DNA from: Bacteroidaceae bacterium
Lineage (GTDB): Bacteria > Bacteroidota > Bacteroidia > Bacteroidales > Bacteroidaceae
Length of the DNA stretch: 64,000 nucleotides
Direction: 5' to 3'
NCBI GenBank assembly: GCA_017525235.1
Contig: JAFXTC010000019.1
Coordinates: 1-64,000, forward strand
This document shows positions 35,459-44,232 of the stretch, piece by piece. The notes below the pieces were generated by a model that had not been told where the DNA came from, made no database searches, and worked only from the letters and a program-made list of their open reading frames with translations. Position numbers and translations under genes: made by a program. Numbering within the stretch: the first letter of the stretch is position 1; each line of letters opens with the position of its first letter.

Positions 35459-36512
35459 TAACTTTCAACTCTCAACTCTCAACTCTCATCTTTCATTTAG
35501 GGTGTGGGTGCGCTGCGCTACCTTCAACCAAGCACCTTATATTACGGCTACGATGGATGGATTCTGTATGCAGCAGACCAACTTCCCTTTCCTTTGTGTT
35601 ATCGTTGACGATGATAGCAAGGACGGGGAACAAGACATCATCAAACAGTATCTAAGGGAGCATTTTGAAGAAGAAGCCCCCCAGCCCCCTAAAGGGGGAG
35701 ATACTGATGCCTACCACCTCTTATTGGCTCGCCACAAAGAGAACAAGAATTGCTACTTTGCGGTTTTCTTGCTGAAATACAATCACTACAGCATAAAGAA
35801 ATCAAAGGAGTTATATTATCAGGATTTGATTGTTGGAACGGATTTTATTGCATTGTGTGAAGGTGATGACTATTGGACGGACGAGCATAAACTGCAAAAA
35901 CAGGTTGATGCCTTAGATGCCAACCCACAGGCGACATTGGTCTATACCAACTTTCGACTCATTGATGGTGAAGGCAAGCCGACAAGCAGATCACATATAA
36001 ATAAATTTCCTGGGCGTTCCCATTCCGGCGACAATCTACCTACATTGTTCCGCTATGGTAATTACATTATGACACTCACCACCATGTACCGAAGCGAGGT
36101 GTGGCAATCAGAATCCTTTATTAATTGTCCCTATAAGATGGATTTTACCCTGACACTGTCTGCAGCCCTTATGGGCGATTTTATTTGGATTCCAGATCAG
36201 ACGGCAGATTACCGCTCACTTGAGAGTGGTATGGTCATGTCCAATCATGCAAAGGTGAAACAGCAGACAAAAGCTATTTATCGTTACTACGCAGATCTGT
36301 TTATGAGCGGACAGCGTAAACCCCTTTCATTCTTTCAACGTATTCAACCTACTTTATTTATCCTCCTATGGGCATTAAAGATGAAAGACCATCAATTTAG
36401 AAAGAATATACTGAGCATTAGCCTGCTGTCGCGTCTATTGTTACCAGTGGCTTTTGTCATACTGAAAAAAGAGAGATTAAAAAAAAGAATCGAAAAGTGG
36501 AATAAAGTATGA
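35451..36512 (+). CDS. Family 2 glycosyltransferase with heptad repeat at its start
   Basis: The 353-residue GT-A enzyme has the nucleotide-sugar loop VIVDDDSKDGEQDII and the metal motif FIALCEGDDYWTDEHKLQ. The ATG at 35451 has GAGGG 7 bases upstream and is preferred over 35436. Right after the start, residues 4-15 (FQLSTLNSHLSF) are coded by three exact TCAACTC heptamers. A change of one unit would shift the frame at codon 5. A second odd segment, EEAPQPPKGGD (35675-35703), is coded by a C-rich/G-rich hairpin element. The acceptor sugar is unknown. Confidence 0.87.
   Translation: MSNNFQLSTLNSHLSFRVWVRCATFNQAPYITATMDGFCMQQTNFPFLCVIVDDDSKDGEQDIIKQYLREHFEEEAPQPPKGGDTDAYHLLLARHKENKNCYFAVFLLKYNHYSIKKSKELYYQDLIVGTDFIALCEGDDYWTDEHKLQKQVDALDANPQATLVYTNFRLIDGEGKPTSRSHINKFPGRSHSGDNLPTLFRYGNYIMTLTTMYRSEVWQSESFINCPYKMDFTLTLSAALMGDFIWIPDQTADYRSLESGMVMSNHAKVKQQTKAIYRYYADLFMSGQRKPLSFFQRIQPTLFILLWALKMKDHQFRKNILSISLLSRLLLPVAFVILKKERLKKRIEKWNKV
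35465..35490. repeat. (TCAACTC)3 heptamer tract at a glycosyltransferase start
   Basis: Three identical heptamers occupy 35465-35485 and a partial fourth (TCATC) ends at 35490. The tract begins 14 bases after the ATG and is in frame. Confidence 0.9.
35675..35701. repeat. Interspersed C-rich/G-rich hairpin element
   Basis: The core CCCCCTAAAGGGGG forms a 6-bp stem with a 2-base loop and is preceded by a CCCCCC run. It is read in frame as APQPPKGGD inside the glycosyltransferase. Confidence 0.6.
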
Positions 36513-37903
36513 AAACTGCTGCATTCATAGTAACCTTGGTGTGTTGCTGCTTGATGTTCTTTGTGAAACGCGAGACAAAGGCTGCATTGCTTATTATGGG
36601 CGCTATGACGCTGACAATAGTGGATATACCTGGCGTTCCTTTGCACAAAGCGAACTTCATACTGCAAGTGGCTTTTCTGCTATCTGAATGGAGAAATCTG
36701 CCACGACATTTCATCGGGTTGCGAGATATACCATATATTTGGATAGCACTTCTGATAGTTATTTTCTCTTCCCTTTTGGCGGCATTTACCAGTCAATACG
36801 TAGGAATAACAGAAACTATAAAATCAGAACTTTTATTCAAGTATTTTGCCCTCGTATATGCTTTCTGGGCTGTCAAGAATGAAAAATCATTAAAGCCAGT
36901 ATTGCAAATTTCCATATATTGCTTGATTGTGCTTACTATCTTTGCTATACTCAATTACATAGAAAAGAATGCTACGTTTGTCAATGCATTGACCGAAGGA
37001 AAGACAAGTAAAATATATGAAGGTGTTGCTCTTGGTGACGTTTTTACAGAAAATGCTCGGTTCAGAGTGCAGTCAATGTTTAAGTCACCTTTTGACTATG
37101 GCTATATATGTGCCGCAATGTTAATACTTCATATACATGGATGGTATCGACATTTAGAAAGCAAAACGGCATTTGTTATAGCACTTGTATGTTGTTCATT
37201 CGGAATATTGATATCTGGATGTCGCATAGTGTGGGTGAGTATTGTATTATCAGTAGTCAGTTACTCTATGTGGGTTTTCCAGCTAAGCAGAAATGTGATG
37301 TATGGCATGATTGCTATGATTCTTATGATAATGTCATATTATACCATTCCTGCTGTCGAAGATAAAGTCAACAAGGTAACTGATATCTTCGTTGAAAACA
37401 GCGAAACAAGTGGAAGTTCTATCCAATTGCGAATGTCCCAATACATGTATGTACTTATCTACACAGAAGGAAATGAATGGTTAGGTTTGGGGAAAGGGTA
37501 TTGGAACCAGACTTTTTCTGAGGATCAAGAGGCAGTCAGCGGTCTTCAAGGTGTAGAAAGTGTTATCCTCGGATATTTGCTTGAACGGGGCGTTATCGGG
37601 CTGATTTTATGGGCAATTCCTTATACGATCATTTTCATCTATTTCTGGAAAAATCGTAAAAAAAGAAAAACATTAACAGGTCTGGGATGTTCTATCCTTA
37701 CTTTGTACCTGGTTTTCTCAATAGGTACGGGAGAGTTAGCTTCTGTTTATCCAACGATGCTTCTTCTTGGTATGGCTATGAAGATGATAGAATATAAAAA
37801 GCGAAGGACAATGCTGTATGCAGTATTGCTGAAAATTATGAAGTCTAAGAACTTGACTTATAAGCAGCAACTTGGCTTAATTTTGAAAGCCCTTAGGAAG
37901 TGA
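36509..37903 (+). CDS. Wzy-type polysaccharide polymerase/O-antigen ligase-like protein
   Basis: The 464-residue polytopic membrane protein has about 11-12 helices. A large periplasmic loop near residues 280-350 carries LRMSQYMYVLIYTEGNEWLGLGKGYW, a Wzy_C-like region. It probably joins lipid-linked repeat units in the periplasm. The family is very diverse, so the call rests on topology, the loop and its place between glycosyltransferases. It overlaps the upstream gene by 4 bases. Confidence 0.82.
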   Translation: MKTAAFIVTLVCCCLMFFVKRETKAALLIMGAMTLTIVDIPGVPLHKANFILQVAFLLSEWRNLPRHFIGLRDIPYIWIALLIVIFSSLLAAFTSQYVGITETIKSELLFKYFALVYAFWAVKNEKSLKPVLQISIYCLIVLTIFAILNYIEKNATFVNALTEGKTSKIYEGVALGDVFTENARFRVQSMFKSPFDYGYICAAMLILHIHGWYRHLESKTAFVIALVCCSFGILISGCRIVWVSIVLSVVSYSMWVFQLSRNVMYGMIAMILMIMSYYTIPAVEDKVNKVTDIFVENSETSGSSIQLRMSQYMYVLIYTEGNEWLGLGKGYWNQTFSEDQEAVSGLQGVESVILGYLLERGVIGLILWAIPYTIIFIYFWKNRKKRKTLTGLGCSILTLYLVFSIGTGELASVYPTMLLLGMAMKMIEYKKRRTMLYAVLLKIMKSKNLTYKQQLGLILKALRK

Positions 37904-38860
37904 ATGAAAAACAACTTGACACATCGACTTGCGATTATAATTCCTGCATACAAAGCGGCATTTCTGCCAGCTGCGCTCGATTCCATAGCGGCGCAGACAT
38001 GCAAGGACTTCACCTTGTATGTAGGTGATGACTGTAGCACTGAACCGATAGGCGATATCGTTGAGCAATACAGAGACAAGATAGAACTGGTTTATCAGCG
38101 GTTTGATCTTAATCTGGGTGGAAAAGACCTTGTTGCCCAATGGGAACGGTGTATTGCCATGAGTAAAGATGAACCTTACATCTGGTTGTTCAGCGATGAC
38201 GATATGATGGAACCGAAATGCGTGGAGCAGTTATTTAAAACCATTGATGCAACGCAGGGAATATACGATTTGTATCACTTTGATGTGAAAGAAATCAATG
38301 AAGAAGGGACGGTGACGAAAGCACTACCAGAATATCCACAAGTGTTGAGTGCCTACGACTATTACAAAGGCAAAACCGCTGGTCGCTATCGCAGTTATGT
38401 GGTGGAAAATGTTTTTACACGCAAGATATATGAGGAGATTGGCGGCTTTAAGAATTTTGATTTAGCATGGGGCAGCGATGTAGCCACATGGTGCATCTTC
38501 TGTGGCAGCACAGGCATGTGTAAGATTTCCGATGCTCACGTCTGTTGGCGCCGCAGCAATCAAAACATCACGCCTGACAAGTCGCGGAAGACGGCTGAGC
38601 GTAAACTCATGGCCGAATGTGATTTCGTGGCATGGGCATACGCCTATTTCAAAGAAAAGTCCGACATTCTGCCAGTAAACAAGGCTCTCTTCATCCGCAA
38701 AATGATGGAATATAGAAAACGTGTGGGGTGGAAATGTTACCAGACTGCTTTTGCCACATTCTTTCGAGTTCATGGCCATCGTGAGAATAAGTTGCTATTA
38801 TGGTTATACCTAAATCTGACTCCAATAAAGTTATACCATCTCCTAAAGAAGAACGAATGA
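37904..38860 (+). CDS. Family 2 glycosyltransferase
   Basis: The 318-residue GT-A enzyme begins RLAIIIPAYKAAFLPAALDSI. The nucleotide-binding block is TLYVGDDCSTEPIGDIV and the metal motif is IWLFSDDDMMEPKCVEQL. It starts one base after the polymerase stop and overlaps the next gene by ATGA. It likely adds one sugar of the repeat unit at the cytoplasmic membrane. Confidence 0.9.
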   Translation: MKNNLTHRLAIIIPAYKAAFLPAALDSIAAQTCKDFTLYVGDDCSTEPIGDIVEQYRDKIELVYQRFDLNLGGKDLVAQWERCIAMSKDEPYIWLFSDDDMMEPKCVEQLFKTIDATQGIYDLYHFDVKEINEEGTVTKALPEYPQVLSAYDYYKGKTAGRYRSYVVENVFTRKIYEEIGGFKNFDLAWGSDVATWCIFCGSTGMCKISDAHVCWRRSNQNITPDKSRKTAERKLMAECDFVAWAYAYFKEKSDILPVNKALFIRKMMEYRKRVGWKCYQTAFATFFRVHGHRENKLLLWLYLNLTPIKLYHLLKKNE

Positions 38861-39945
38861 AAGTATATTTTGTTGTAAGTGAACCATCTGAGCGAACTAT
38901 CAATCATTTCGTATCTTCGCTTGGAAATGCCCTAGAAATACAGGGGTGTGAGGTGGTCTATGGGCATGAAAGGCTGTGGACAGACAATGTGTTTGATTGT
39001 GACATTGTTCACTTCCAGTGGCCAGAAGGAATATTCGGACTATTTGGACATCAGGTTACGGAAGAGGAACTAACACATATTAAAAACCGTCTTAAACAAT
39101 TAAAAGAGCGTGGTAAAAAAATCTTTTGTACCTGCCATAACCTTAAGCCGCATACCAACAAAAATCCCAATGTGCTTCGATTGTATGATGTCATCTACAG
39201 ACAGTGCGACGTCTTACATCATCTTGGCGCATATAGCCAAGACATATTGGCATCACAGTATCCGAATGCTAAACATGTCGTTATTCCTCATCATATTTAT
39301 GATGATGTTTATAGTTTCGATATCCAGCAAGAAGATGCACGACGACGTTTGCACCTTCCAGTTGAGGGAAAGATTGTACTAAGTTTCGGAAAGTTCCGCA
39401 ACGAACGAGAGCGTGACTTCGTCCTTTCACTCAGAAAAAACTTCAGTTTTCATTTTTCAACTCTCAACTCTCAACTCTCAACTGTCTTCCTTATGCCCGG
39501 CTTCTATCGGGAGACTTTACACACCTGGAACCCTAAGAAACTGGCAGTACGGCTATATAAAACCTATAAGTATAAACTGAAGGGCATCAAATTCTGTAAC
39601 GACGTAATTCCAGACAACCTGATGCAGTGCTATTTCCGTGCTGCCGATGTGGTACTTATACAACGTCTTGACATACTGAACTCTGGCAATCTTCCCATGG
39701 CCTTCCATGCAGGTAAAGTGGTGGTAGGACCTGATGTGGGAAACATAGGACAGATACTGCGTGAAACAGGTAATTTCACCTTTGACCCGAATGACATTAA
39801 AAGTGCTGTAAGTGCTTTGAAAAAAGCGTTGACGGAAACGACAAAGGGCCGAGACAACCAAACTTATGCCACAAAGCACTGGTCGTCAGACCTCATTGCT
39901 ACGAAATTACTAAAATGCTATCAAGAAGCAATTACCACGAATTAA
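38857..39945 (+). CDS. Glycosyltransferase (GT-B) with internal heptad repeat
   Basis: The 362-residue GT-B-type enzyme starts MKVYFVVSEPSERTINHFV. It has a C-terminal nucleotide-sugar domain with VIPDNLMQCYFRAADVVLIQ and a GNLPMAFHAGKVVVGPDVGN loop. The ATG at 38857 overlaps the previous stop (ATGA). An upstream in-frame codon at 38800 lies inside the previous gene and is less likely. Between the two domains FHFSTLNSQLSTVF is coded by a (TCAACTC)3 tract plus one variant unit, in frame. Slippage there would truncate the enzyme before its donor-binding domain. Confidence 0.83.
   Translation: MKVYFVVSEPSERTINHFVSSLGNALEIQGCEVVYGHERLWTDNVFDCDIVHFQWPEGIFGLFGHQVTEEELTHIKNRLKQLKERGKKIFCTCHNLKPHTNKNPNVLRLYDVIYRQCDVLHHLGAYSQDILASQYPNAKHVVIPHHIYDDVYSFDIQQEDARRRLHLPVEGKIVLSFGKFRNERERDFVLSLRKNFSFHFSTLNSQLSTVFLMPGFYRETLHTWNPKKLAVRLYKTYKYKLKGIKFCNDVIPDNLMQCYFRAADVVLIQRLDILNSGNLPMAFHAGKVVVGPDVGNIGQILRETGNFTFDPNDIKSAVSALKKALTETTKGRDNQTYATKHWSSDLIATKLLKCYQEAITTN
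39457..39484. repeat. (TCAACTC)3 + TCAACTG tract in a glycosyltransferase
   Basis: Three exact heptamers occupy 39457-39477 and one single-base variant occupies 39478-39484. The tract is in frame. Confidence 0.9.
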
Positions 39946-39958
39946 GATTTATATAAAT

Positions 39959-40777
39959 ATGACAGACATCGTTTTCAATACGGGTGAGACTCAATCGGAG
40001 TTGAGAGCAAAGTATAACCCCGAGGGCAGTATCCTTCGTAGGGCACAGATGAGAATGTTGGATATGCTTCTTTACTTTGATAAAGTATGTAAAGAACAAA
40101 GAATACCATATCGTATTGATGGTGGCAATGTTTTGGGGGCTGTTCGCCATGGCGGATTCATCCCTTGGGATGATGACATAGATGTTGTCATTATGAGGAA
40201 GGATTTACATCGTCTTTGTGATTACCTCATCAAGAATCCTCACCCTCAGTATAATATCCAAACTTATAAAACGGATTATGGATATGTTGGTGCATGGGTT
40301 GTATTACGAGACACAAAAAGTAAATATATCCAGGATAGTATTGAGCATAAAGTCAGAAAGTATCGTGGTTTACAAATAGATATCTTCCCATACGAAAACA
40401 GGGTGATAAAATCCCTTCATAAATTTTCAGGAAAAATAACCAAAAAGAATGGAGAATGGTTTGTTGGGAAGCATATGCGCATAGCACGTGTGGTATATGT
40501 TCTGCAACACCGAATCCTCCATCCCATATTTAGAGCAATCGGAAGGTTTTGGGGCGACCCTGACATTTATATGTATCCATACGGTGCAAGGGTTTACAGG
40601 TCACATACATCAAAATCCCAGTTTCCTTACAAGGATATTAGTTTTGAAGGGCATCTATTCCCTGGGCCAGCAGACCCAGACTTGTTTTGCAAAGAATTCT
40701 ATGGTGACAGATATATGGATTTGCCAGACGTTTCTAATAGGAACCATCATATGGCTAAATATCTGATATGGGATTAA
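39959..40777 (+). CDS. LicD-family phosphotransferase
   Basis: The 272-residue nucleotidyltransferase-fold protein has the LicD core GGNVLGAVRHGGFIPWDDDID and downstream YRGLQIDIFPYE. LicD-family enzymes move phosphocholine, or another phospho-alcohol such as phosphoribitol, from a CDP carrier to a glycan. The next three genes supply kinase- and cytidylyltransferase-like functions. No transmembrane segment is seen. The 13-base gap after the previous gene is among the few in the operon. Confidence 0.88.
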   Translation: MTDIVFNTGETQSELRAKYNPEGSILRRAQMRMLDMLLYFDKVCKEQRIPYRIDGGNVLGAVRHGGFIPWDDDIDVVIMRKDLHRLCDYLIKNPHPQYNIQTYKTDYGYVGAWVVLRDTKSKYIQDSIEHKVRKYRGLQIDIFPYENRVIKSLHKFSGKITKKNGEWFVGKHMRIARVVYVLQHRILHPIFRAIGRFWGDPDIYMYPYGARVYRSHTSKSQFPYKDISFEGHLFPGPADPDLFCKEFYGDRYMDLPDVSNRNHHMAKYLIWD

Positions 40778-40812
40778 ACTTATATTAAAAATATGTCAGA
40801 AAGAATGCTATT

Positions 40813-41760
40813 ATGAATAAGCCAATCATTGAAACGACAGGAGGAGTGATATATCCTAAAGACATGGATTATATCATCCATTGTATATGTGATGTTTTTT
40901 GTTGTGAATCAACATCAATTACAGATATACAACCCTTACAAAAAGGCTTGTCAAACTCTGTCTTGTCTTTCTGCTTCAATGGGGGAAAATATGTTTTCCG
41001 CTATCCGGGATTAGGCTCAGAATTACTTATTGATAGAGGCAGAGAATCTATTGTCCAAAAGATGATTGAGGATGCTGGGGTTGACACATCACTCGTGGCT
41101 ATGAGTGCTCGCTATGGATGGCGAATATCCCGTTTCGTGCAAACAAGACCCTTCCAATACCATGACATAAACGACATGGTGAGGGGCATCCTTTTAATCA
41201 GGAAACTGCACAGCATTAAACCTAAGGTGAGATGGGAGTTTGATGTGAAAGAAAAATGGGAATCTATCAGAGATATGACTCCAACAGACAAATATGGAGA
41301 TAACTTCTCACAGTTCCCAGAGTTTGCTGAAATCAAAGAACGTATCTATAAGTTATATGATGTAGCCCAAACCGACGGCATAAAAAAATGCCTGACTCAT
41401 GGCGATTGTCGTGATGAGAATTATTTAATTAATGACAAAGAGATTCATTTGATTGATTGGGAATATGCAGGATTTGGAGATCCAGGTTTTGACATAGGCA
41501 CGTATGTTTGTGGTGGAGACCATTCAGAAGAAGAGGTGGATAGAATCCTTTTCACTTATTTTGGGCGTATGCCTTCTATTAAAGAACAGCGTCATTTCTA
41601 TGCATACATTGCTATATCCGGATTTTTCTACATGCATTGGACCATGTATAAAGAATCTCAGGGGCAGATGATAGGATATTTGAAACCACTTTGGTATCAC
41701 TTTGCAAAAGAATATAGCAAGAAAGCACTAACGTTATATAATAGCGTCAGCTCTCTATAA
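40813..41760 (+). CDS. LicA-like choline/ethanolamine kinase-family protein
   Basis: The 315-residue protein has the aminoglycoside/choline kinase fold. The catalytic loop is CLTHGDCRDENYL and the metal-binding block is IHLIDWEYAGFGDPGFDIG. In Lic pathways LicA phosphorylates choline in the cytoplasm. Next to LicD- and LicC-like genes this is its likely role. No choline permease (LicB) gene is visible, so the alcohol and its source are open. Confidence 0.85.
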   Translation: MNKPIIETTGGVIYPKDMDYIIHCICDVFCCESTSITDIQPLQKGLSNSVLSFCFNGGKYVFRYPGLGSELLIDRGRESIVQKMIEDAGVDTSLVAMSARYGWRISRFVQTRPFQYHDINDMVRGILLIRKLHSIKPKVRWEFDVKEKWESIRDMTPTDKYGDNFSQFPEFAEIKERIYKLYDVAQTDGIKKCLTHGDCRDENYLINDKEIHLIDWEYAGFGDPGFDIGTYVCGGDHSEEEVDRILFTYFGRMPSIKEQRHFYAYIAISGFFYMHWTMYKESQGQMIGYLKPLWYHFAKEYSKKALTLYNSVSSL

Positions 41761-41761
41761 C

Positions 41762-41789
41762 CTTTAAACTATAACCAATAACCTATTTT
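41762..41789. repeat. Heptad repeat before the LicC-like gene
   Basis: The units CTTTAAA, CTATAAC, CAATAAC and CTATTTT fill the short gap before the ATG at 41797. Confidence 0.75.
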
Positions 41790-41796
41790 ACCTTTT

Positions 41797-42516
41797 ATGA
41801 CATACATAGTTTTAGTAGCAGGTCAAGGCAAGAACCTTCAGCCATTGACGTTGAGTTATCCAAAAACGCTCTATAAATTAGGTGGTGAAACAACAGTCCT
41901 CCAGCGTCTTGTCCGCTCCATCAGGAAATGCGACAAGAAAGCCGAAATAGTCATTGTTGTGGGCTTTATGTATAAGCATATACAAAAAGAACTGGAAGAT
42001 GACAACGTGCTGTTCGTTCATAATCCTTTCTATGAGGTAACAAGCTCAATGGGGTCTCTGTGGTTTGCAAAAGAATATCTGCAAAGAGAAAATGTAACCA
42101 TCATCAATGGCGATATTGTGATGAGCGATAAAATGATTAACGACGTCATTTGCGCTTATACTGATATACCCTACGTGTTGTTAGACAGCACCAAAACCAG
42201 CGACAACAAATACAATGTTCAGGTTCAAGGTGACAGGGTCTGTGTGATGAGCAAAAACCTTACAGATTTCATGGGGAACTATGTCAGCGTAACAAAACTT
42301 GACGCAGTCTCGTCTCGTTTTGTGTTTGAACAACTCTCCCTGATGGTGAATGATGGAATGTACAATTTGTTTTATGAAGATGCTTTGGTACAGATGATTT
42401 TCGATAAGGACTTCGAGCTTTATTATAAAGATGTAAAAGATTATAAATGGACTGAAATAGACAGCGTAGATGATTTATTAAAAGCTCGTCAGATTCAAGC
42501 AGAAAGCGAGATATGA
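41797..42516 (+). CDS. LicC-like nucleotidyltransferase
   Basis: The 239-residue nucleotidyltransferase has a start related to but weaker than the usual glycine loop (VLVAGQGKNLQPLTLSYPKTL). The IINGDIVMSD block would hold the metal. Its position after a LicA-like kinase suggests CTP:phosphocholine (or phospho-alcohol) cytidylyltransferase activity. The usual L-AAG-G-x-R-L motif is altered: the residue usually Arg is Asn in GKNLQPLT. It overlaps the IspD-like gene by 4 bases. Confidence 0.75.
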   Translation: MTYIVLVAGQGKNLQPLTLSYPKTLYKLGGETTVLQRLVRSIRKCDKKAEIVIVVGFMYKHIQKELEDDNVLFVHNPFYEVTSSMGSLWFAKEYLQRENVTIINGDIVMSDKMINDVICAYTDIPYVLLDSTKTSDNKYNVQVQGDRVCVMSKNLTDFMGNYVSVTKLDAVSSRFVFEQLSLMVNDGMYNLFYEDALVQMIFDKDFELYYKDVKDYKWTEIDSVDDLLKARQIQAESEI

Positions 42517-43250
42517 ATTATGTCATTATTATAGCCGGAGGTGTTGGAAGTCGCCTGGGAGCGTCTGTACCGAAACAATTTGTGGAAGTATTAGGTAAGC
42601 CTGTTATTGTTTATACCATGGAGCATTTTCAGAACCACCCTGAGATAGATGCTATAGAATTGGTGTGCGTGGATGGTTATCAGGATTACTTGAAAGGTGT
42701 TGCTGAACGATACAGAATGACCAAAGTGATAAAAATCGTAACAGGCGGTTCTGAATATGAAAGGTCGATTATGAACGGAGTGGCTGGACTTGAAGGTATA
42801 GCCCATCCCGACGATGTAATCATGCTACACTGGTCTGCTTCACCATTCCTTTCAGAAGATATTATATCGGACAATATCCGTGTCTGCAAAGAGAAAGGCA
42901 ATGCCATGACAGCAAGTTACTCATATCTTCTATATGGGTCTAATGATGGAGAATATGCTAAAAAAACCATTAACAGGGATACTTTTATGACGTTATCTGC
43001 CCCACAGTCTTTTCTTTACAGGGTAATCACTGACATTTACAAGCAGGTAGAAGAGAAAAAAATGTTTGATTATGTTGAGCCGCATACAACTGCCTTTATG
43101 ACGGAGTTAGGAATACCCATCTATTTCTCAAAAGGTAGCCATACAAATATTAAAATAACGACCAAGGAAGACATTGACCTCTTCCTGGGTTATCTGCTTG
43201 CTCAGAAGTATAAAGAGGAACACAAAGAATCTGTAAGGTATGAAAAATAG
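42513..43250 (+). CDS. IspD/TarI-like cytidylyltransferase
   Basis: The 245-residue cytidylyltransferase of the IspD/TarI family has the CTP loop IIAGGVGSRLGASVPKQFVEV intact, and TLSAPQSFLY matches the C-terminal TPQ-F block. IspD makes CDP-methylerythritol and TarI makes CDP-ribitol. Inside a glycan locus a TarI-like role in making a CDP-alcohol for LicD is more likely than isoprenoid synthesis. No TarJ reductase gene is present nearby. Confidence 0.83.
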   Translation: MNYVIIIAGGVGSRLGASVPKQFVEVLGKPVIVYTMEHFQNHPEIDAIELVCVDGYQDYLKGVAERYRMTKVIKIVTGGSEYERSIMNGVAGLEGIAHPDDVIMLHWSASPFLSEDIISDNIRVCKEKGNAMTASYSYLLYGSNDGEYAKKTINRDTFMTLSAPQSFLYRVITDIYKQVEEKKMFDYVEPHTTAFMTELGIPIYFSKGSHTNIKITTKEDIDLFLGYLLAQKYKEEHKESVRYEK

Positions 43251-44232
43251 CCCACTCATCAGCGTTGTGCTACCCACCTATAATGTAGCACAGTATTTGC
43301 AGCAATGCTTAGAGAGCGTGGCAGCACAGACCTATCAGAATATCGAGGTGATTATCATTATTGATGGAGCCACCGACGGGTCGAATGAAATAGCCCAGGA
43401 ATTCTGCAAGATAGACAGCCGCTTCTTTGTCTATTGGCAGGAGAATGCAGGCAGCGGTCCCGCACGTAACAATGGACTGGCACACTGCAACGGAGAATTG
43501 GTGATGTTTGTTGACCCCGACGACTGGATTGAGCCGGAACTATTAGAAAAACTATATGAAGCACAGAGTGAAAGTAATTGCGACCTTGTAGCATCTACGA
43601 GAATCAAGGTGGAATGTGATTCAAAAGGGCAAGTCAGGAAGATTAAGCCCCAGCATCTGTCCGACGAGACCTTAATTGGGCAAGATGTAGTGCGCCAAGC
43701 CTATATGCGGATGCTCCGCACGGGTGTGGTCAGCAATCCCACACAGAAACTTTTCAAGTTGTCCGTCATCCGTGAGCATCAAGTGGAGTTTCCCCCGCTG
43801 AAACGCTCGCAGGATATTGTGTTCAACTATCGCTATTATAGCTCTGTCCAGTCCCTGCGACTTATATCCTACAGCGGCTACTATTACCGCGCCATGCCGA
43901 CCCAAACGGCAGGCAAGTCTCATGCCGACTATTACAAGACCATCATCTACCTGTACAATGACCTTCAGGCCATGTACCAGTCGTGGGGTATGGCGTTCCC
44001 CGAACAGGAGATGTGCAATTGGTTCTTCCATGTTCGCATCTACTCCAACTTGCAGAAGTCCGTGGCGCAGAGGTGGGACATGGCTCGTCTTTTGGAAGAT
44101 ACGACCATCCTGCACATCGTGCAGACAGCGAAGCCTTCTGTGTCATATCTTAAAATGACACGGCAGCTCGTGCTGTCGCGCTCATACAGGATGCTGAAAC
44201 TTTTCCTGAAACTTATACTATTCATAAAATGA
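43240..44232 (+). CDS. Family 2 glycosyltransferase
   Basis: The 330-residue GT-A enzyme begins PLISVVLPTYNVAQYLQQCL. It has VIIIIDGATDGSNEIA, GSGPARNNGLAHCNGELVMF and the metal motif VDPDDWIEP. It overlaps both neighbours (11 bases upstream, 4 downstream). From here to about 45850 the DNA looks richer in GC than the lic-like cassette before it, which suggests a different origin of the two blocks. Confidence 0.92.
   Translation: MKNSPLISVVLPTYNVAQYLQQCLESVAAQTYQNIEVIIIIDGATDGSNEIAQEFCKIDSRFFVYWQENAGSGPARNNGLAHCNGELVMFVDPDDWIEPELLEKLYEAQSESNCDLVASTRIKVECDSKGQVRKIKPQHLSDETLIGQDVVRQAYMRMLRTGVVSNPTQKLFKLSVIREHQVEFPPLKRSQDIVFNYRYYSSVQSLRLISYSGYYYRAMPTQTAGKSHADYYKTIIYLYNDLQAMYQSWGMAFPEQEMCNWFFHVRIYSNLQKSVAQRWDMARLLEDTTILHIVQTAKPSVSYLKMTRQLVLSRSYRMLKLFLKLILFIK

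Noticed and set aside
42513-43250. The IspD-like gene as the isoprenoid-pathway IspD
   Set aside because: It is embedded and overlapping within the glycan operon beside LicD/A/C-like genes, so a CDP-alcohol role is more likely; a true ispD is expected elsewhere.
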